Assembly (NCBI RefSeq): GCF_001305965.1
Contig: NZ_JXQC01000003.1
Span: 2,167,643-2,231,642, forward strand
DNA from: Erythrobacter sp. SG61-1L
Lineage (GTDB): Bacteria > Pseudomonadota > Alphaproteobacteria > Sphingomonadales > Sphingomonadaceae
Length of the DNA: 64,000 nucleotides
Reading direction: 5' to 3'
Shown: positions 1 to 8,478 of the stretch, one piece after another
Position numbering within the stretch: the stretch's first letter is position 1
How the letters are laid out: each line of letters starts with the position of its first letter
Notes under the pieces: model-generated
The model's database searches: none
What the model was told of the DNA's origin: nothing
What the model saw: the letters and a program-made list of their open reading frames with translations, nothing else
Program-made: the position numbers and the translations under genes

Positions 1-629
1 AGAGAGAGGATATGGATGTCATCCAGCCCCTTCACCCCGCCGCTGGCGATCACGGGAATGTCCACGCGCCGGGCGAGGTCCACCGTCGCTTCGATATTCA
101 CGCCCTTGAGCAGGCCGTCGCGGCCGATGTCGGTGAACAGCAGGCTGGCAACGCCCGCATCCTCGAACCGGCGGGCCAGATCGACCACCGGCACGTCCGA
201 CACATCGGCCCAGCCTTCGGTCGCGACCATGCCGTCGCGCGCGTCCACGGCCACCACGATCCCGCCGGGGAATTCGCGCGCCATGTCCTTCACGAATTCC
301 GGGTCTTTCAGCGCGGCGGAACCCATCACCACACGGGCAATGCCCAGATCGAACCAGCCTTCAACTGCCTCGCGGTTGCGGATGCCGCCGCCCAGCTGGA
401 CATAGCCGGGGAACGCCTCGACAATGGCTTCCACGGCCTCGCGGTTTTCCGCCCGGCCTGCAAAGCTGCCGTCCAGATCCACCACATGCAGGTGCTGCGC
501 GCCCGCTTCGGCGAAGATCAGCGACTGCGCCGCCGGATTGTCGCCATAGATAGTGGCGCGGTTCATATCGCCTTCGGCAAGGCGCACCACCTGTCCGCCC
601 TTGAGGTCGATGGCGGGAAATACGATCAC
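1..629 (-). CDS. hisA: HisA, ProFAR isomerase (3' end outside window)
   Basis: Phosphoribosylformimino-5-aminoimidazole carboxamide ribotide isomerase, fourth step of histidine synthesis in the cytoplasm. The N-terminus reads [12 protein letters not shown], with the first catalytic Asp at residue 8. A second TIM-barrel half carries FTDIGRDG, containing the second catalytic Asp, and the phosphate-binding IASGG. The start is GTG at 629; its G-T-G-A overlaps the TGA of hisH, implying translational coupling. About 209 codons are present, against roughly 240-245 for the family, so only the C-terminal end is missing. It is the third gene of a hisB-hisH-hisA run. Confidence 0.96.
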   Translation of the reverse strand, partial: MIVFPAIDLKGGQVVRLAEGDMNRATIYGDNPAAQSLIFAEAGAQHLHVVDLDGSFAGRAENREAVEAIVEAFPGYVQLGGGIRNREAVEGWFDLGIARVVMGSAALKDPEFVKDMAREFPGGIVVAVDARDGMVATEGWADVSDVPVVDLARRFEDAGVASLLFTDIGRDGLLKGVNIEATVDLARRVDIPVIASGGVKGLDDIHILS

Positions 630-1255
630 GGCTGCCACTCCAGAAAACGCTTGAGCAGGCCAAGGCCATAGGCCTGGCTCTTTTCGGGGTGGAACTGCAC
701 ACCCAGCAGATTGTCGCGCGCCACGGCGGCCACCAGCCCGCCGCCATGATCGGTCATCGCGGCGACATGCTGGCCGTCATCCGGCACGAAATGATAGGAA
801 TGGAGGAAATAGGCCTCGCCCGGCTCGATCAGTTCGGCCCCGTCATGGTGGGAACTGCGGATCACGTCGTTCCAGCCCATATGCGGGATCTTGATTGCCG
901 GATCGGTCCGCTCGATCGGGCGGACTTCGCCCTTGATCCAGCCAAGGCCGGGGCATTCGCCGAATTCCAGCCCGCGGCTGGCCAGCAGTTGCATGCCCAC
1001 GCAAATGCCCAGAAACGGTACCCCATCGCCCAGTACGCGATCCTCGATCGCGTCAACCAGCCCTTCGATGGCGGTCAGCCCTTCGAAGCAGGCGCGGAAC
1101 GAGCCGACGCCGGGCAGCACGATACGCTTGGCCATGCGGACCAGTTCCGGGTCCGCCGTGACCATCACCGATTCCGCCCCGGCGGCGACCAGCGCGTTCT
1201 TCACCGAGTGGAGATTGCCGGCGCCGTAATCGATCAGCGCGAGAGGCTCAGCCAC
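626..1255 (-). CDS. hisH: HisH, glutaminase subunit of imidazole glycerol phosphate synthase
   Basis: Class I glutamine amidotransferase subunit that feeds ammonia to HisF in histidine synthesis. The product is 209 aa, normal for the family. The N-terminus is [13 protein letters not shown], the nucleophile elbow is GICVGMQLL (Cys), and FHPEKSQ near the C-terminus holds the catalytic His and Glu. The frame stays open upstream, but the GTG at 1255 is chosen because the conserved N-terminus begins right there. It overlaps the hisB stop by 8 bases, and its own TGA overlaps the hisA GTG, so the three genes are tightly coupled. Confidence 0.96.
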   Translation of the reverse strand: MAEPLALIDYGAGNLHSVKNALVAAGAESVMVTADPELVRMAKRIVLPGVGSFRACFEGLTAIEGLVDAIEDRVLGDGVPFLGICVGMQLLASRGLEFGECPGLGWIKGEVRPIERTDPAIKIPHMGWNDVIRSSHHDGAELIEPGEAYFLHSYHFVPDDGQHVAAMTDHGGGLVAAVARDNLLGVQFHPEKSQAYGLGLLKRFLEWQP

Positions 1256-1841
1256 CAAGCTGCCCCTTCGTGGAAGGAATCGCCCCGCCCTTGCGCGGAT
1301 CGATCTCCACTGCGGTGCGCATCGCGCGGGCGAAACCCTTGTAGGTCGCCTCGCAGATGTGGTGGTTGTTCTGGCCGTAGAGCAGTTCGATATGCAGGGT
1401 GATGCCCAGCGTCTGGGCAATGGAATGGAACCAGTGTTCCACCAGTTCCGTATCCAGTTCGCCCAGCTTTTCCTGCGTGAACCCGGCATGCCACACGAAA
1501 TAGGGGCGGCCGGAAATATCCAGCGCCACGCGCACCAGCGTTTCGTCCATCGGGGAATAGGCGCTGCCGTAACGGCCGATCCCGCCCTTGTCGCCCAGGG
1601 CCTGGCCGATGGCCTGACCGAGCGCGAGGGCCGAATCTTCGGTGGTGTGGTGCTGGTCGACATGCAAGTCGCCCTTCACCTTCAACGTGACGTCGATCAG
1701 CGAGTGACGGCTGAATTGTTCGATCATGTGATCGAGAAAGCCGATCCCCGTAGAGACGTCATAAGCCCCCGTCCCGTCGAGATTTACCTCGACGAAGATT
1801 TCGGTTTCCTTGGTGTTCCGTTCGATCCGGGCTGTGCGCAT
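1248..1841 (-). CDS. hisB: HisB, imidazoleglycerol-phosphate dehydratase
   Basis: Dehydrates imidazole glycerol phosphate to imidazole acetol phosphate in histidine synthesis. The 197 aa protein is the monofunctional dehydratase, without the phosphatase domain of enterobacterial HisB. Visible metal-binding motifs are [18 protein letters not shown] and the second histidine cluster QNNHHICEA, all characteristic of the Mn-dependent enzyme. It is the first gene of the minus-strand his run, with about 95 bases to the divergently transcribed sspB-like gene. Confidence 0.97.
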   Translation of the reverse strand: MRTARIERNTKETEIFVEVNLDGTGAYDVSTGIGFLDHMIEQFSRHSLIDVTLKVKGDLHVDQHHTTEDSALALGQAIGQALGDKGGIGRYGSAYSPMDETLVRVALDISGRPYFVWHAGFTQEKLGELDTELVEHWFHSIAQTLGITLHIELLYGQNNHHICEATYKGFARAMRTAVEIDPRKGGAIPSTKGQLGG

Positions 1842-1936
1842 GGCCCGCCTATAAGCCTGTGGGCAGGGGAATCAATCTCCCGCGAGGGTTTCAAAACGGC
1901 TTGACCGGGCCGATTGCCCCCGCCACTTGTGCGCCC

Positions 1937-2437
1937 ATGAGCGACGATACGCCCGACAGCCTGATCCCCTACGACGAAATCGTGCAGGAAGCGCTGCGCG
2001 CGGTGGTCGGCCGCGTGCTTGGCGAAGTGCAAGCCACTGGCGGCACCCTGCCCGGCGCGCACCACTTCTACATCACCTTCAAGACCGGGGCGCCCGGCGT
2101 CTCGATCCCGGCCCATCTGCGCGAACGCTTCCCTGACGAGATGACGATCGTGCTGCAGAACAAGTTCTGGGATCTCAAGGTGGACGACGATGGCTTCACC
2201 GTGGGGCTGAGCTTCAATCAGGTGCCTGCCAAGCTGGACATCCCCTTTTCCGCGATCACGGCCTTCGTCGATCCGGCAGTGGATTTCGGCCTGCAGTTCC
2301 AGGCAGCCGTTACCGATCTCGAACCCGAACCGCATGACGATGCCGAAAACGATTCGCGCGATGGCGAAGGCAAGCCCGCCGCCACCAGCGAAGACGGTTC
2401 CAACGTCGTGACCGTAGATTTCGGCCGCAAGAAGTAA
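1937..2437 (+). CDS. sspB: SspB-like ClpXP adaptor (alphaproteobacterial type)
   Basis: 166 aa protein matching the alphaproteobacterial SspB family (formerly DUF1321), which tethers ssrA-tagged and other substrates to ClpXP. The N-terminal two thirds form the SspB fold (HHFYITFKT, IPAHLRERFPDEMTIVLQ, FWDLKV). The C-terminal third is acidic, low complexity and probably disordered. It ends in VVTVDFGRKK, the short C-terminal tail that in this family binds the ClpX N-domain. The start at 1937 is preferred over an upstream in-frame ATG because the conserved protein begins at MSDDTPDSLIPYDEI. It is divergent from hisB. Family assignment is firm; the adaptor role rests on knowledge of Caulobacter SspB. 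Confidence 0.92.
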   Translation: MSDDTPDSLIPYDEIVQEALRAVVGRVLGEVQATGGTLPGAHHFYITFKTGAPGVSIPAHLRERFPDEMTIVLQNKFWDLKVDDDGFTVGLSFNQVPAKLDIPFSAITAFVDPAVDFGLQFQAAVTDLEPEPHDDAENDSRDGEGKPAATSEDGSNVVTVDFGRKK

Positions 2438-2471
2438 TCCGTAAACAGGGCCGGGGGCGAAAGGCAGCACC

Positions 2472-2819
2472 ATGGCGAATCTGAACGGCGGCAAATCGAC
2501 AGGGGCGAAACTCGCGGGCCTTGCCATGCGGCAGGGCGCCCGGATCGCCCGTCATTCGCTGGACAAGCGCCTGAATGTCGCGGGCTACAAGCCCAGCGAG
2601 CTTGAAGATGCCGTGGTCGGCCGCGGCATTGTCAGCACCATCGCGATTGCCGCGGTTACCCGCCTTGCCACGCGATCCGTCCCCGGCGCGATTGTGGTGG
2701 GCGGCGGGCTGGTGGCCAAGGCCCTGTATGAACGGCGCAAGCGCGTGCGCGAGGCGGAAGAGCAGGCCGCAACCGAAATGGCGGCAGCCCCCGAAAAGGC
2801 AGAGGAAAAGGGCCGTTGA
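2472..2819 (+). CDS. Small hypothetical protein with central hydrophobic segment
   Basis: 115 aa protein with no recognised domain. The N-terminal half is basic (ARIARHSLDKRLN). A hydrophobic stretch, AIAAVTRLATRSVPGAIVVGGGLVAKAL, lies at about residues 55-85 and could form one or two weak membrane segments. The C-terminus is a charged helix rich in Glu, Arg and Ala. It lies 34 bases after sspB and about 60 bases before gmk on the same strand, so the three may share a transcript. The function cannot be inferred. Confidence 0.75.
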   Translation: MANLNGGKSTGAKLAGLAMRQGARIARHSLDKRLNVAGYKPSELEDAVVGRGIVSTIAIAAVTRLATRSVPGAIVVGGGLVAKALYERRKRVREAEEQAATEMAAAPEKAEEKGR

Positions 2820-2879
2820 TTGCCCTGCCCGGTTTCGTCCGGGCTTGATTCACCCCGCCTGCATGCGGCAACAGCGCGC

Positions 2880-3521
2880 ATGGCCAATCAAGACTCCCTG
2901 CATCGGCGCGGCCTGATGTTCATCCTCTCCTCGCCCTCGGGCGCGGGGAAGACCACCATTGCGCGCAAGATCCTGCAGCAGGTTCCCGGCATCGCCATGT
3001 CGGTTTCCGTCACCACCCGCCCGATGCGCCCCGGCGAAGTGGACGGGAAGGACTACATCTTCGTGGATCGCCCCACATTCGACCGGATGGTGGAAGAGGA
3101 AGAATTCCTCGAATGGGCGGAAGTCTTCGGCAATTGCTACGGAACGCCCAAGGCGCAGATCAAGGCGGGCCTGCGCGCCGGGCAGGATTTCCTGTTCGAC
3201 ATCGACTGGCAGGGCACCCAGCAGCTTTATCAGCGCATGGAAGTGGACGTGGTCCGCGTGTTCCTGCTGCCGCCCAGCATCGAGGAACTGGAACAGCGCC
3301 TGCGTTCGCGCGCGACCGACGCCGAAGACGTGATCCAGGGCCGCATGTCCCGCGCCCGCAGCGAGATCAGCCACTGGGACGGTTACGATTATGTCGTGAT
3401 CAACGAAAACGTCGAACCCTGCTTCGAAAAGGTGCGCGGCATTCTGGAGGCCGAACGCCTGAAGCGCATGCGCCAGACCGGCCTGATCGACTTCGTACGC
3501 GGATTGATGCGCGAATCCTGA
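2880..3521 (+). CDS. gmk: Guanylate kinase
   Basis: Phosphorylates GMP to GDP with ATP. The 213 aa product has a P-loop, SSPSGAGKTT, at residues 17-26. The GMP-binding part follows (SVTTRPMRPGEVDGKDY), and then the lid region LRSRATDAEDVIQGRM. The frame remains open upstream; ATG 2880 is chosen because the usual N-terminal extension of a few residues precedes the P-loop. The stop is followed about 40 bases later by palindromic repeats that may also end transcription. Confidence 0.97.
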   Translation: MANQDSLHRRGLMFILSSPSGAGKTTIARKILQQVPGIAMSVSVTTRPMRPGEVDGKDYIFVDRPTFDRMVEEEEFLEWAEVFGNCYGTPKAQIKAGLRAGQDFLFDIDWQGTQQLYQRMEVDVVRVFLLPPSIEELEQRLRSRATDAEDVIQGRMSRARSEISHWDGYDYVVINENVEPCFEKVRGILEAERLKRMRQTGLIDFVRGLMRES

Positions 3522-3560
3522 GCCGACGGCACGCGGGCCTGCTTGCCCACTTCCTGTTTC

Positions 3561-3628
3561 GTCATCCCCGCGCAGGCGGGGATCCAGTTCAACGGTTGCT
3601 GCTGGATCCCCGCCTGCGCGGGGATGAC
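3561..3628. repeat. Palindromic intergenic repeat, GTCATCCCCGCG type
   Basis: The ends are inverted copies of each other: GTCATCCCCGCGCAGGCGGG on the left and its complement, ending GGGGATGAC, on the right, separated by a short centre. The same type recurs at 4300-4367 with A for C in the arm. It can fold into a long hairpin just after gmk. Elements of this type are common between genes in sphingomonads. Confidence 0.9.
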
Positions 3629-3651
3629 GAAGATCGGGTTCAGCCCCCTTG

Positions 3652-3725
3652 GTCATCCCGGACTTGTTCCGGGATCCAGCTTCTTCGTCGCAAACAGCTG
3701 GACCCCGGAACAAGTCCGGGGTGAC
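3652..3725. repeat. Palindromic intergenic repeat, GGACTTGTTCCGG type
   Basis: The left arm, GTCATCCCGGACTTGTTCC, is mirrored by GGAACAAGTCCGGGGTGAC on the right with a short centre. It is a second sequence family, inserted 23 bases after the first repeat. Confidence 0.88.
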
Positions 3726-3760
3726 ATGTGAGGTGCAATGGGTGCATTCGGTGTTTTCAA

Positions 3761-3789
3761 TTGACATTATGAACCATTTCGGTTATAGG
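3761..3789 (+). promoter_or_regulatory. Sigma-70-type promoter
   Basis: A perfect -35 box TTGACA (3761-3766) and a -10-like TATAGG (3784-3789) are separated by exactly 17 bases. The start of transcription would fall near 3796. It is one of the strongest consensus promoters in the window, yet no recognised gene follows. What it drives is a leader with two hairpins and a short uncharacterised reading frame. Confidence 0.6.
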
Positions 3790-3798
3790 CCCCGCACC

Positions 3799-3837
3799 TT
3801 GCAGCAATAGCACGCTGCAAGCCTCCAATCCGGAGGG
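3799..3837 (+). promoter_or_regulatory. Structured leader: two hairpins, second covers the ribosome binding site
   Basis: Hairpin 1 pairs TTGCAGC (3799-3805) with GCTGCAA (3814-3820). Hairpin 2 pairs CCTCC (3822-3826) with GGAGG (3832-3836) around the loop AATCC. The GGAGGG strand is the only good ribosome binding site before ATG 3842, so hairpin 2 would block initiation when folded. It lies immediately downstream of the promoter at 3761-3789. Regulation by folding is inferred. Confidence 0.5.
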
Positions 3838-3841
3838 CGGC

Positions 3842-4120
3842 ATGTCGACTGCCTTTCCTCCCTTGTTCGCTTTGAACAACGCGGCCGGTGCGGGTGTGTG
3901 TCTGCGGGGGCGTTACCCCTTGGCAAAGCCGCCTGCGCCAGATGCGGTTACCGGATGCGCGGATTTCACCGGCCGCCCCCGATCCTGCCCCCTCTTGCGG
4001 GCAGGCCATCCGGGGCGTGCACGCAGAACCGCCAGTGGCGCGGGATCATCACCCGCGAGAAGGGGATGCCCGGCTGCGAGCCCGCGGGCGCCTTTTCCGG
4101 CCGGTCACCGATCGGGTTGA
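3842..4120 (+). CDS. Possible short reading frame after the structured leader
   Basis: A 92-codon frame starts with ATG 3842, four bases after GGAGGG. The first 35 or so residues (MSTAFPPLFALNNAAGAG...) are unremarkable. The rest is rich in Arg, Pro, Ala and Gly, as expected for out-of-frame GC-rich DNA. No family is recognised. A shorter leader peptide, a non-coding RNA, or no product at all are equally possible. It is listed only because a promoter and ribosome binding site precede it. Confidence 0.25.
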   Translation: MSTAFPPLFALNNAAGAGVCLRGRYPLAKPPAPDAVTGCADFTGRPRSCPLLRAGHPGRARRTASGAGSSPARRGCPAASPRAPFPAGHRSG

Positions 4121-4299
4121 GCCAGGTGCATGGTGGATGCCCCGGCCCTTCGCTATCCTTCCGCCCGCCCCCTGCACGCGCCATTCCTGACGCCGTGCCG
4201 GCCGCGCGATTGGTTTGTTTGCTCTACACTGGCGGTAAGGTCCGGGTTTGCCGCCGGATGGGGCTTTGTGCCTGCGCCCCAACTACAACCCCAACCGTC
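4121..4299. other. Gene-poor stretch without recognisable feature
   Basis: Between the possible short frame and the next palindromic repeat I see no coding signal with a ribosome binding site, no tRNA and no known riboswitch. Overlapping open frames on both strands are low-complexity Arg/Pro/Gly translations. Confidence 0.5.
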
Positions 4300-4367
4300 G
4301 TCATCCCCGCGAAGGCGGGGATCCAGCAGCAACCGTCGAACTGGATTCCCGCCTTCGCGGGAATGAC
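4300..4367. repeat. Palindromic intergenic repeat, GTCATCCCCGCG type
   Basis: The arms are GTCATCCCCGCGAAGGCGGG and its complement ending in GGGAATGAC. This is the same family as the element at 3561-3628, differing by A/C in the arm and by one arm mismatch. The centre (AGCAGCAACCGTCGAACT) also shares words with the first copy. Confidence 0.88.
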
Positions 4368-4401
4368 GAATTAAGGGAAGCGCCCAATCACACCACACCC
4401 G

Positions 4402-4529
4402 CCCATCCTGAGCTTGTCGGAAGCGAAGCTGGCCGAAGGCCAACGACACGCGGAACATTTGCCCAACCGAACCCGTCCAGGGACCAAGTCCAAACCTCAG
4501 CGCATGTCCTTCGACAAGCTCAGGATGGG
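4402..4529. repeat. Palindromic intergenic repeat, CCCATCCTGAGCTTGTCG type
   Basis: The left end CCCATCCTGAGCTTGTCGGA is answered by TCCTTCGACAAGCTCAGGATGGG on the right, about 75 bases later. A third repeat family, it lies just past the 3' end of the protease gene, which is transcribed towards it, so it may fold in that transcript's tail. Confidence 0.85.
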
Positions 4530-4570
4530 CGGAGGTCAGTGCCCGGGGGATCACGAAAGTGGAAACCCGC

Positions 4571-7012
4571 TTAGAAACCCTTGCTCCAGCGCAAAGCCAC
4601 GCCCTGATCGTCGGGCATGGATTCATAATGCCCCGGATCGCGCCGGTAATAGACGCTGGCGGAAGCGCCGCCGCCCCACAGGGGGCCATGCCAGGCCAGT
4701 TCGCCCAGAATCTCGCGCCCGTCCGGCGCCAGCGACAGGGGCACGGTGCCGAAGGTCGCGCTTTCCGTGTCATAGTCGTAGGAAACCGGAAGGCTGAGCT
4801 TCAGCCCGCCGCTTTCCACCCGCATCGGCTGGGCCACGCGCAGGCCCAGGCTGTCGGACTGGCTGAACACGCCGCGGCGCTGAATGTCGATGGACCAGGC
4901 GCGGCTCTGGATCACCGATCCGTTTTCGATCACGCTGCTGCTGTTGGCATAGGTCCAGCCGTTGCGCACCGAACCGAAGAGCTTCCAGCGGGGTGCGAAT
5001 TCCCAGCCTGCGCTGGCATCGAGGAACAGGGTGTTCGCCCCGCCACCGCCGAAGGCATCGTGGAAGCGGCCGCCCAGCACGGTGCGGCTTTCCTGCATCC
5101 ATTCCAGCCCGAGCGCCGCCTGCAGTCCGCCCCATTGGCGGTCGGCCGTGATCGAGAAGCTGTGCATCGCGTCGCGGGTGCGGCTGCCGGTGACATCTTC
5201 GGTGAGCCACAGCGAATTGCCGCTCATCACCGCGCCGGATTCGCCGGCCAGCGTCAGGCCCCAGCCGCCGAACTGCTTGCGCAGCGCCAGCGACATATCG
5301 GCGCGGTGGAACGTGCCGTCATCGCTGCCCGCGGCGCCCGCGATCAGGAAGGCCGGGCGATCCTGCCCCTGCATCTGCATCACCAGCCCATCGGGCCGTT
5401 CCGCATAGGCAAAGCCCAGCTGCGTATCGGGCGCCAGCTTCAGCGCGACCCGCGCCGCGAGCACGCGCGAGGTTTCCGCTTCCTGCTTGGTCAGCATCAA
5501 CTGGCTGGGAATGCCGCGCACCGCATTGGGGTTGGACGCGTCGATCGTATAGGCAATCGCGGCCTTGTCGCTGGTCGAGGAAACCGAGCGCGTCTGGATG
5601 CCGATCGCATCGTACAGCCGCGTGGGCAGCGTGGCCGAACGCATCGACAGGCCGAGATTGTAACTGAAAGCGCGCCGGTATTTATCGAGTATCAGCGTAT
5701 TGAGCGAGGCACTGGTGAGCGCATCGCCCATGGCGGGCGAACCCACGGCCGTGGTGTCGGTCAACGGCAGCGCTGCGGTGCCCTTGCTGGCAAGGGTCGT
5801 CGTGCCCTGCGGCTGGAACGCCTCGTGAATATCCAGAATGCCCCGGCCATAGGTGTTGTCCACGCCCGGCGTGCCGACATCCTGCGCCGTGGTCAGCAGT
5901 AGTTCCACAATCTCCGTCGCGGTCAGGTTCGGGAAGGCCTGCGCGATCAATGCGACCGCGCCCGCCACTTGCGGGGCCGCAAAGCTGGTGCCGCTGATGG
6001 CGCAAAGGGTGGGGCTTGGGCAATATTGATCGCCGGCCCATTGCGGCCCGTCGAGATAGACGGTCACGTCCTCTCCCAGAGCAGCAAGGTAGAAATTGGT
6101 ATAGCCGCGCGCCTTGTTGCTGAAATCGGAAATGACGCCTGCGGAATTGACCGATCCCACGATGATGACATTGCCGCCCCCGGCATCGACCAGATCCCTG
6201 GCAAAACCGTCGGGCGCGGTCCTGCCGTCGTTGCCCGCAGCAACCACGACCACGATCCCGGCATCGGCCGCGCGCTTGATCGCGGCCACTTCAGCTCCGG
6301 ACGCGCCGGAGCCGCCCAGCGACATGTTGATGACGGTGGCATTGTGCGCGATCGCATAGTCGATCGCGGAACTCAGTTCGCCGAAAGTGCATTCGCCGGT
6401 CGCGCAGGTTCCCGGCGTATCCGCACGGATGGACAGGATCGTGGCATCATAGGCAATGCCGACCGTTCCGTTCCCGCCATTATTGTCGGCCGCTGCGATC
6501 ATCGCCACCAGTGTGCCGTGATCGCCCTCGCCCTCAACCTGATTGCGCGAGTCATAAATATCGGTGGAGTCCGCGCTGATGCGCCCGGTAAACTCCGAAT
6601 TGCCCTGATAGATGCCCGTGTCGATGATCCCGATGATCGAGCCCTGGCCGGTCTTGCCCGCGACCCAGGCAGTGGCCGCACCGTGGAAGGCGGGACCGTC
6701 AGACCGGCGATATTCCGCCGTGTTGTAATTGATGGTGTCAGTCGGCTTGGGCGGCGGAACGTAGCTGATCGGCGTCGGAGTAGGAGTCGGCGTAGGCGTC
6801 GGAGTGGGCGTAGGTGTGGGTGTCGGCGTGGGGGTCGGCACCGGAGTAGGCGTCGGCGTGGGAACAGGCGTCGGAGTGGGCGTCGGCGCGGGCGTGGGGC
6901 TGGGCGTCGGCGTGCTGTTCACGCCGCCCCCGCCACATGCCGTCAGCAGCACGAAGGAGAACAGGATTGCGCCGTTCCCTACGGAAGCGCGAAGCGAATG
7001 AATTACCCTCAT
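4571..7012 (-). CDS. Secreted subtilisin-like (S8) serine protease, lipoprotein with C-terminal barrel-like domain
   Basis: 813 aa. A lipoprotein signal ends in LLTAC at Cys26. A Thr-Pro repeat linker follows (about residues 34-82). The S8 catalytic domain has its Asp in GIIDTGIY, its His in GDHGTLVA and its Ser in [12 protein letters not shown]. The last 350 or so residues are rich in alternating beta-strand patterns and end in Phe, like an outer-membrane autotransporter domain. Start 7012 is chosen because the signal peptide begins there. It is likely exported and surface-anchored; the target is unknown. Protease assignment is firm, the barrel less so. Confidence 0.9.
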   Translation of the reverse strand: MRVIHSLRASVGNGAILFSFVLLTACGGGGVNSTPTPSPTPAPTPTPTPVPTPTPTPVPTPTPTPTPTPTPTPTPTPTPTPISYVPPPKPTDTINYNTAEYRRSDGPAFHGAATAWVAGKTGQGSIIGIIDTGIYQGNSEFTGRISADSTDIYDSRNQVEGEGDHGTLVAMIAAADNNGGNGTVGIAYDATILSIRADTPGTCATGECTFGELSSAIDYAIAHNATVINMSLGGSGASGAEVAAIKRAADAGIVVVVAAGNDGRTAPDGFARDLVDAGGGNVIIVGSVNSAGVISDFSNKARGYTNFYLAALGEDVTVYLDGPQWAGDQYCPSPTLCAISGTSFAAPQVAGAVALIAQAFPNLTATEIVELLLTTAQDVGTPGVDNTYGRGILDIHEAFQPQGTTTLASKGTAALPLTDTTAVGSPAMGDALTSASLNTLILDKYRRAFSYNLGLSMRSATLPTRLYDAIGIQTRSVSSTSDKAAIAYTIDASNPNAVRGIPSQLMLTKQEAETSRVLAARVALKLAPDTQLGFAYAERPDGLVMQMQGQDRPAFLIAGAAGSDDGTFHRADMSLALRKQFGGWGLTLAGESGAVMSGNSLWLTEDVTGSRTRDAMHSFSITADRQWGGLQAALGLEWMQESRTVLGGRFHDAFGGGGANTLFLDASAGWEFAPRWKLFGSVRNGWTYANSSSVIENGSVIQSRAWSIDIQRRGVFSQSDSLGLRVAQPMRVESGGLKLSLPVSYDYDTESATFGTVPLSLAPDGREILGELAWHGPLWGGGASASVYYRRDPGHYESMPDDQGVALRWSKGF
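6774..6919 (-). repeat. Imperfect hexanucleotide repeat encoding the Thr-Pro linker
   Basis: On the plus strand the region runs GGCGTCGGAGT-GGGCGTAGGT and so on: imperfect six-base units, each giving Thr-Pro on the minus strand, with occasional Val-Pro or Ala-Pro. Because the unit is six bases, gain or loss of units would change linker length without a frameshift. Confidence 0.85.
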
Positions 7013-7146
7013 GATTGCCCCCAGTCCTGGCAATGCCGAATTAACACGCCAAATTCCCCCTCCAGGGTTAAAACGGGGTAAATCCCCTTCCCTGTTGGAG
7101 CTGCCCTGCCCCCTTATTGCGGGCGGTGCGGGCGTTTGTTCAGCGA

Positions 7147-7198
7147 AACCCCAAGCCTGTGTCTGCAATGCGCCTTGCCCCAAGGCAAGCGAGGGGTT
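7147..7198 (+). promoter_or_regulatory. Candidate structured leader upstream of dapD
   Basis: An outer helix AACCCC (7147-7152) with GGGGTT (7193-7198) encloses a perfect inner hairpin CTTGCC (7174-7179) with GGCAAG (7184-7189), loop CCAA. It lies about 80 bases before the dapD start and on the same strand if it is transcribed with it. I do not recognise a known riboswitch class; lysine-box conserved bases were not seen. Confidence 0.4.
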
Positions 7199-7276
7199 AG
7201 GCGCTCGCCCGGTCCATTGAACAGTTCATCGCCTGCCCGGCGGATGACGGTTGAAAACAGATACAGGAGTTCTCCC

Positions 7277-8116
7277 ATGTCCGCCCAGCTCGAAACCGCG
7301 ATCGAAGCCGCCTGGGAAGCCCGTGACACCGTCACCCCCGCCAGCGCCGATGTGCGCGAAGTGGTGGAAGCCGCGCTCGAACTGCTCGACGGCGGCAAGG
7401 CCCGCGTGGCCGAACCCGATGGCAATGGCGGCTGGACGGTCAACCAGTGGCTGAAGAAGGCCGTGCTGCTCTCTTTCCGCCTGAACGACAATGTATTGGT
7501 GGATGGCGGCGCTGCCGGCGCCCCCGCTTTCGACAAGGTCCCCAGCAAGTTCGCCGGTTGGGACGATGCCCGCTTCCGCGAAGGCGGCTTCCGCGTGATT
7601 CCCGGCGCCGTGGCCCGCCGTGGCAGCTTCATCGGCAAGGGCGTGATCCTGATGCCCAGCTTCGTGAATATCGGTGCCTATGTGGGCGAAGGCACCATGG
7701 TGGACACCTGGGCCACTGTCGGCAGCTGTGCCCAGATCGGCAAGAATGTGCACCTTTCCGGCGGCGTCGGCATCGGCGGCGTACTGGAACCGCTGCAGGC
7801 CGGGCCTGTGGTGATCGAGGATAATTGCTTCATCGGCGCCCGCAGCGAAGTGGTGGAAGGCGTGACCATCGGCGAAGGCGCCGTGCTGTCCATGGGCGTC
7901 TATATCGGCGCTTCCACCAAGATCGTGGATCGCGCCACGGGCGAAGTCCATTACGGCAAGGTGCCGCCCTACAGCGTGGTCGTGCCCGGCTCCATGCCCG
8001 GCAAGCCCCTGCCCGACGGTACGCCCGGCCCCAGCCTCTATTGCGCCGTCATCGTGAAGACGGTGGACGCGCAGACCCGCTCCAAGACCGCGATCAACGA
8101 CCTGCTGCGCGACTGA
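7277..8116 (+). CDS. dapD: DapD, tetrahydrodipicolinate N-succinyltransferase
   Basis: Transfers succinyl from succinyl-CoA to tetrahydrodipicolinate in the succinylase branch of lysine and meso-diaminopimelate synthesis. 279 aa. The N-terminal helical domain is followed by a left-handed beta-helix of hexapeptide repeats (for example [21 protein letters not shown] and [14 protein letters not shown]), then the family's conserved C-terminus. ATG 7277 has AGGAG at 7265-7269, the correct spacing, which rules out the longer open frame upstream. Confidence 0.97.
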   Translation: MSAQLETAIEAAWEARDTVTPASADVREVVEAALELLDGGKARVAEPDGNGGWTVNQWLKKAVLLSFRLNDNVLVDGGAAGAPAFDKVPSKFAGWDDARFREGGFRVIPGAVARRGSFIGKGVILMPSFVNIGAYVGEGTMVDTWATVGSCAQIGKNVHLSGGVGIGGVLEPLQAGPVVIEDNCFIGARSEVVEGVTIGEGAVLSMGVYIGASTKIVDRATGEVHYGKVPPYSVVVPGSMPGKPLPDGTPGPSLYCAVIVKTVDAQTRSKTAINDLLRD

Positions 8117-8220
8117 TCGCACGGGGCGCCCGCCCCGCCCGGCCAGATGGAACGCCTTCCTCTTCCCGCCCGTTGATCGGGTGATGCCCCACCAGAGGGG
8201 CGCGGAAGAGGAGATGTTCC

Positions 8221-8376
8221 ATGCAACGCAATGGCAGCCATATCCGGATGGAAACGGACGAAGCGCGCGCCGGCTCCACCCCGCATATCGTGCGCTATGT
8301 GCTGGGCTTCAGCCTTGCATTGGCGGCAATCGCGATGACCATCGTCTGGGTCAGCGCAGCGCTGTCCGCCGGATAA
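8221..8376 (+). CDS. Small single-span membrane protein
   Basis: 51 aa. The N-terminus is hydrophilic (TDEARAGSTPHIVRYVL), followed by one membrane segment at about residues 29-48 (LALAAIAMTIVWVSAAL). A GAGGAG element lies about 10 bases before the ATG. The combination of an acidic EARAG-type N-terminus and one transmembrane helix resembles small conserved sphingomonad proteins of unknown role. It lies between dapD and an ion-channel gene on the same strand. Confidence 0.65.
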   Translation: MQRNGSHIRMETDEARAGSTPHIVRYVLGFSLALAAIAMTIVWVSAALSAG

Positions 8377-8478
8377 GACGGCCGCCTCCCGGCGTGGGCC
8401 GCTGGCTGCCTTGCCCCACAAGAAGGGCTGACTGACAGCGCCCGAACAATCGGCTATGCCGCGATCATGGGAGCCACC

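Noticed and set aside
4020-4100. Possible cobalamin riboswitch (GCCACTGG on the minus strand)
   Set aside because: Only the short box is seen; none of the other conserved parts is present, and no B12-related gene follows.
6774-6919. CRISPR-like repeat array
   Set aside because: Repeats are six bases without spacers and encode a Thr-Pro linker.
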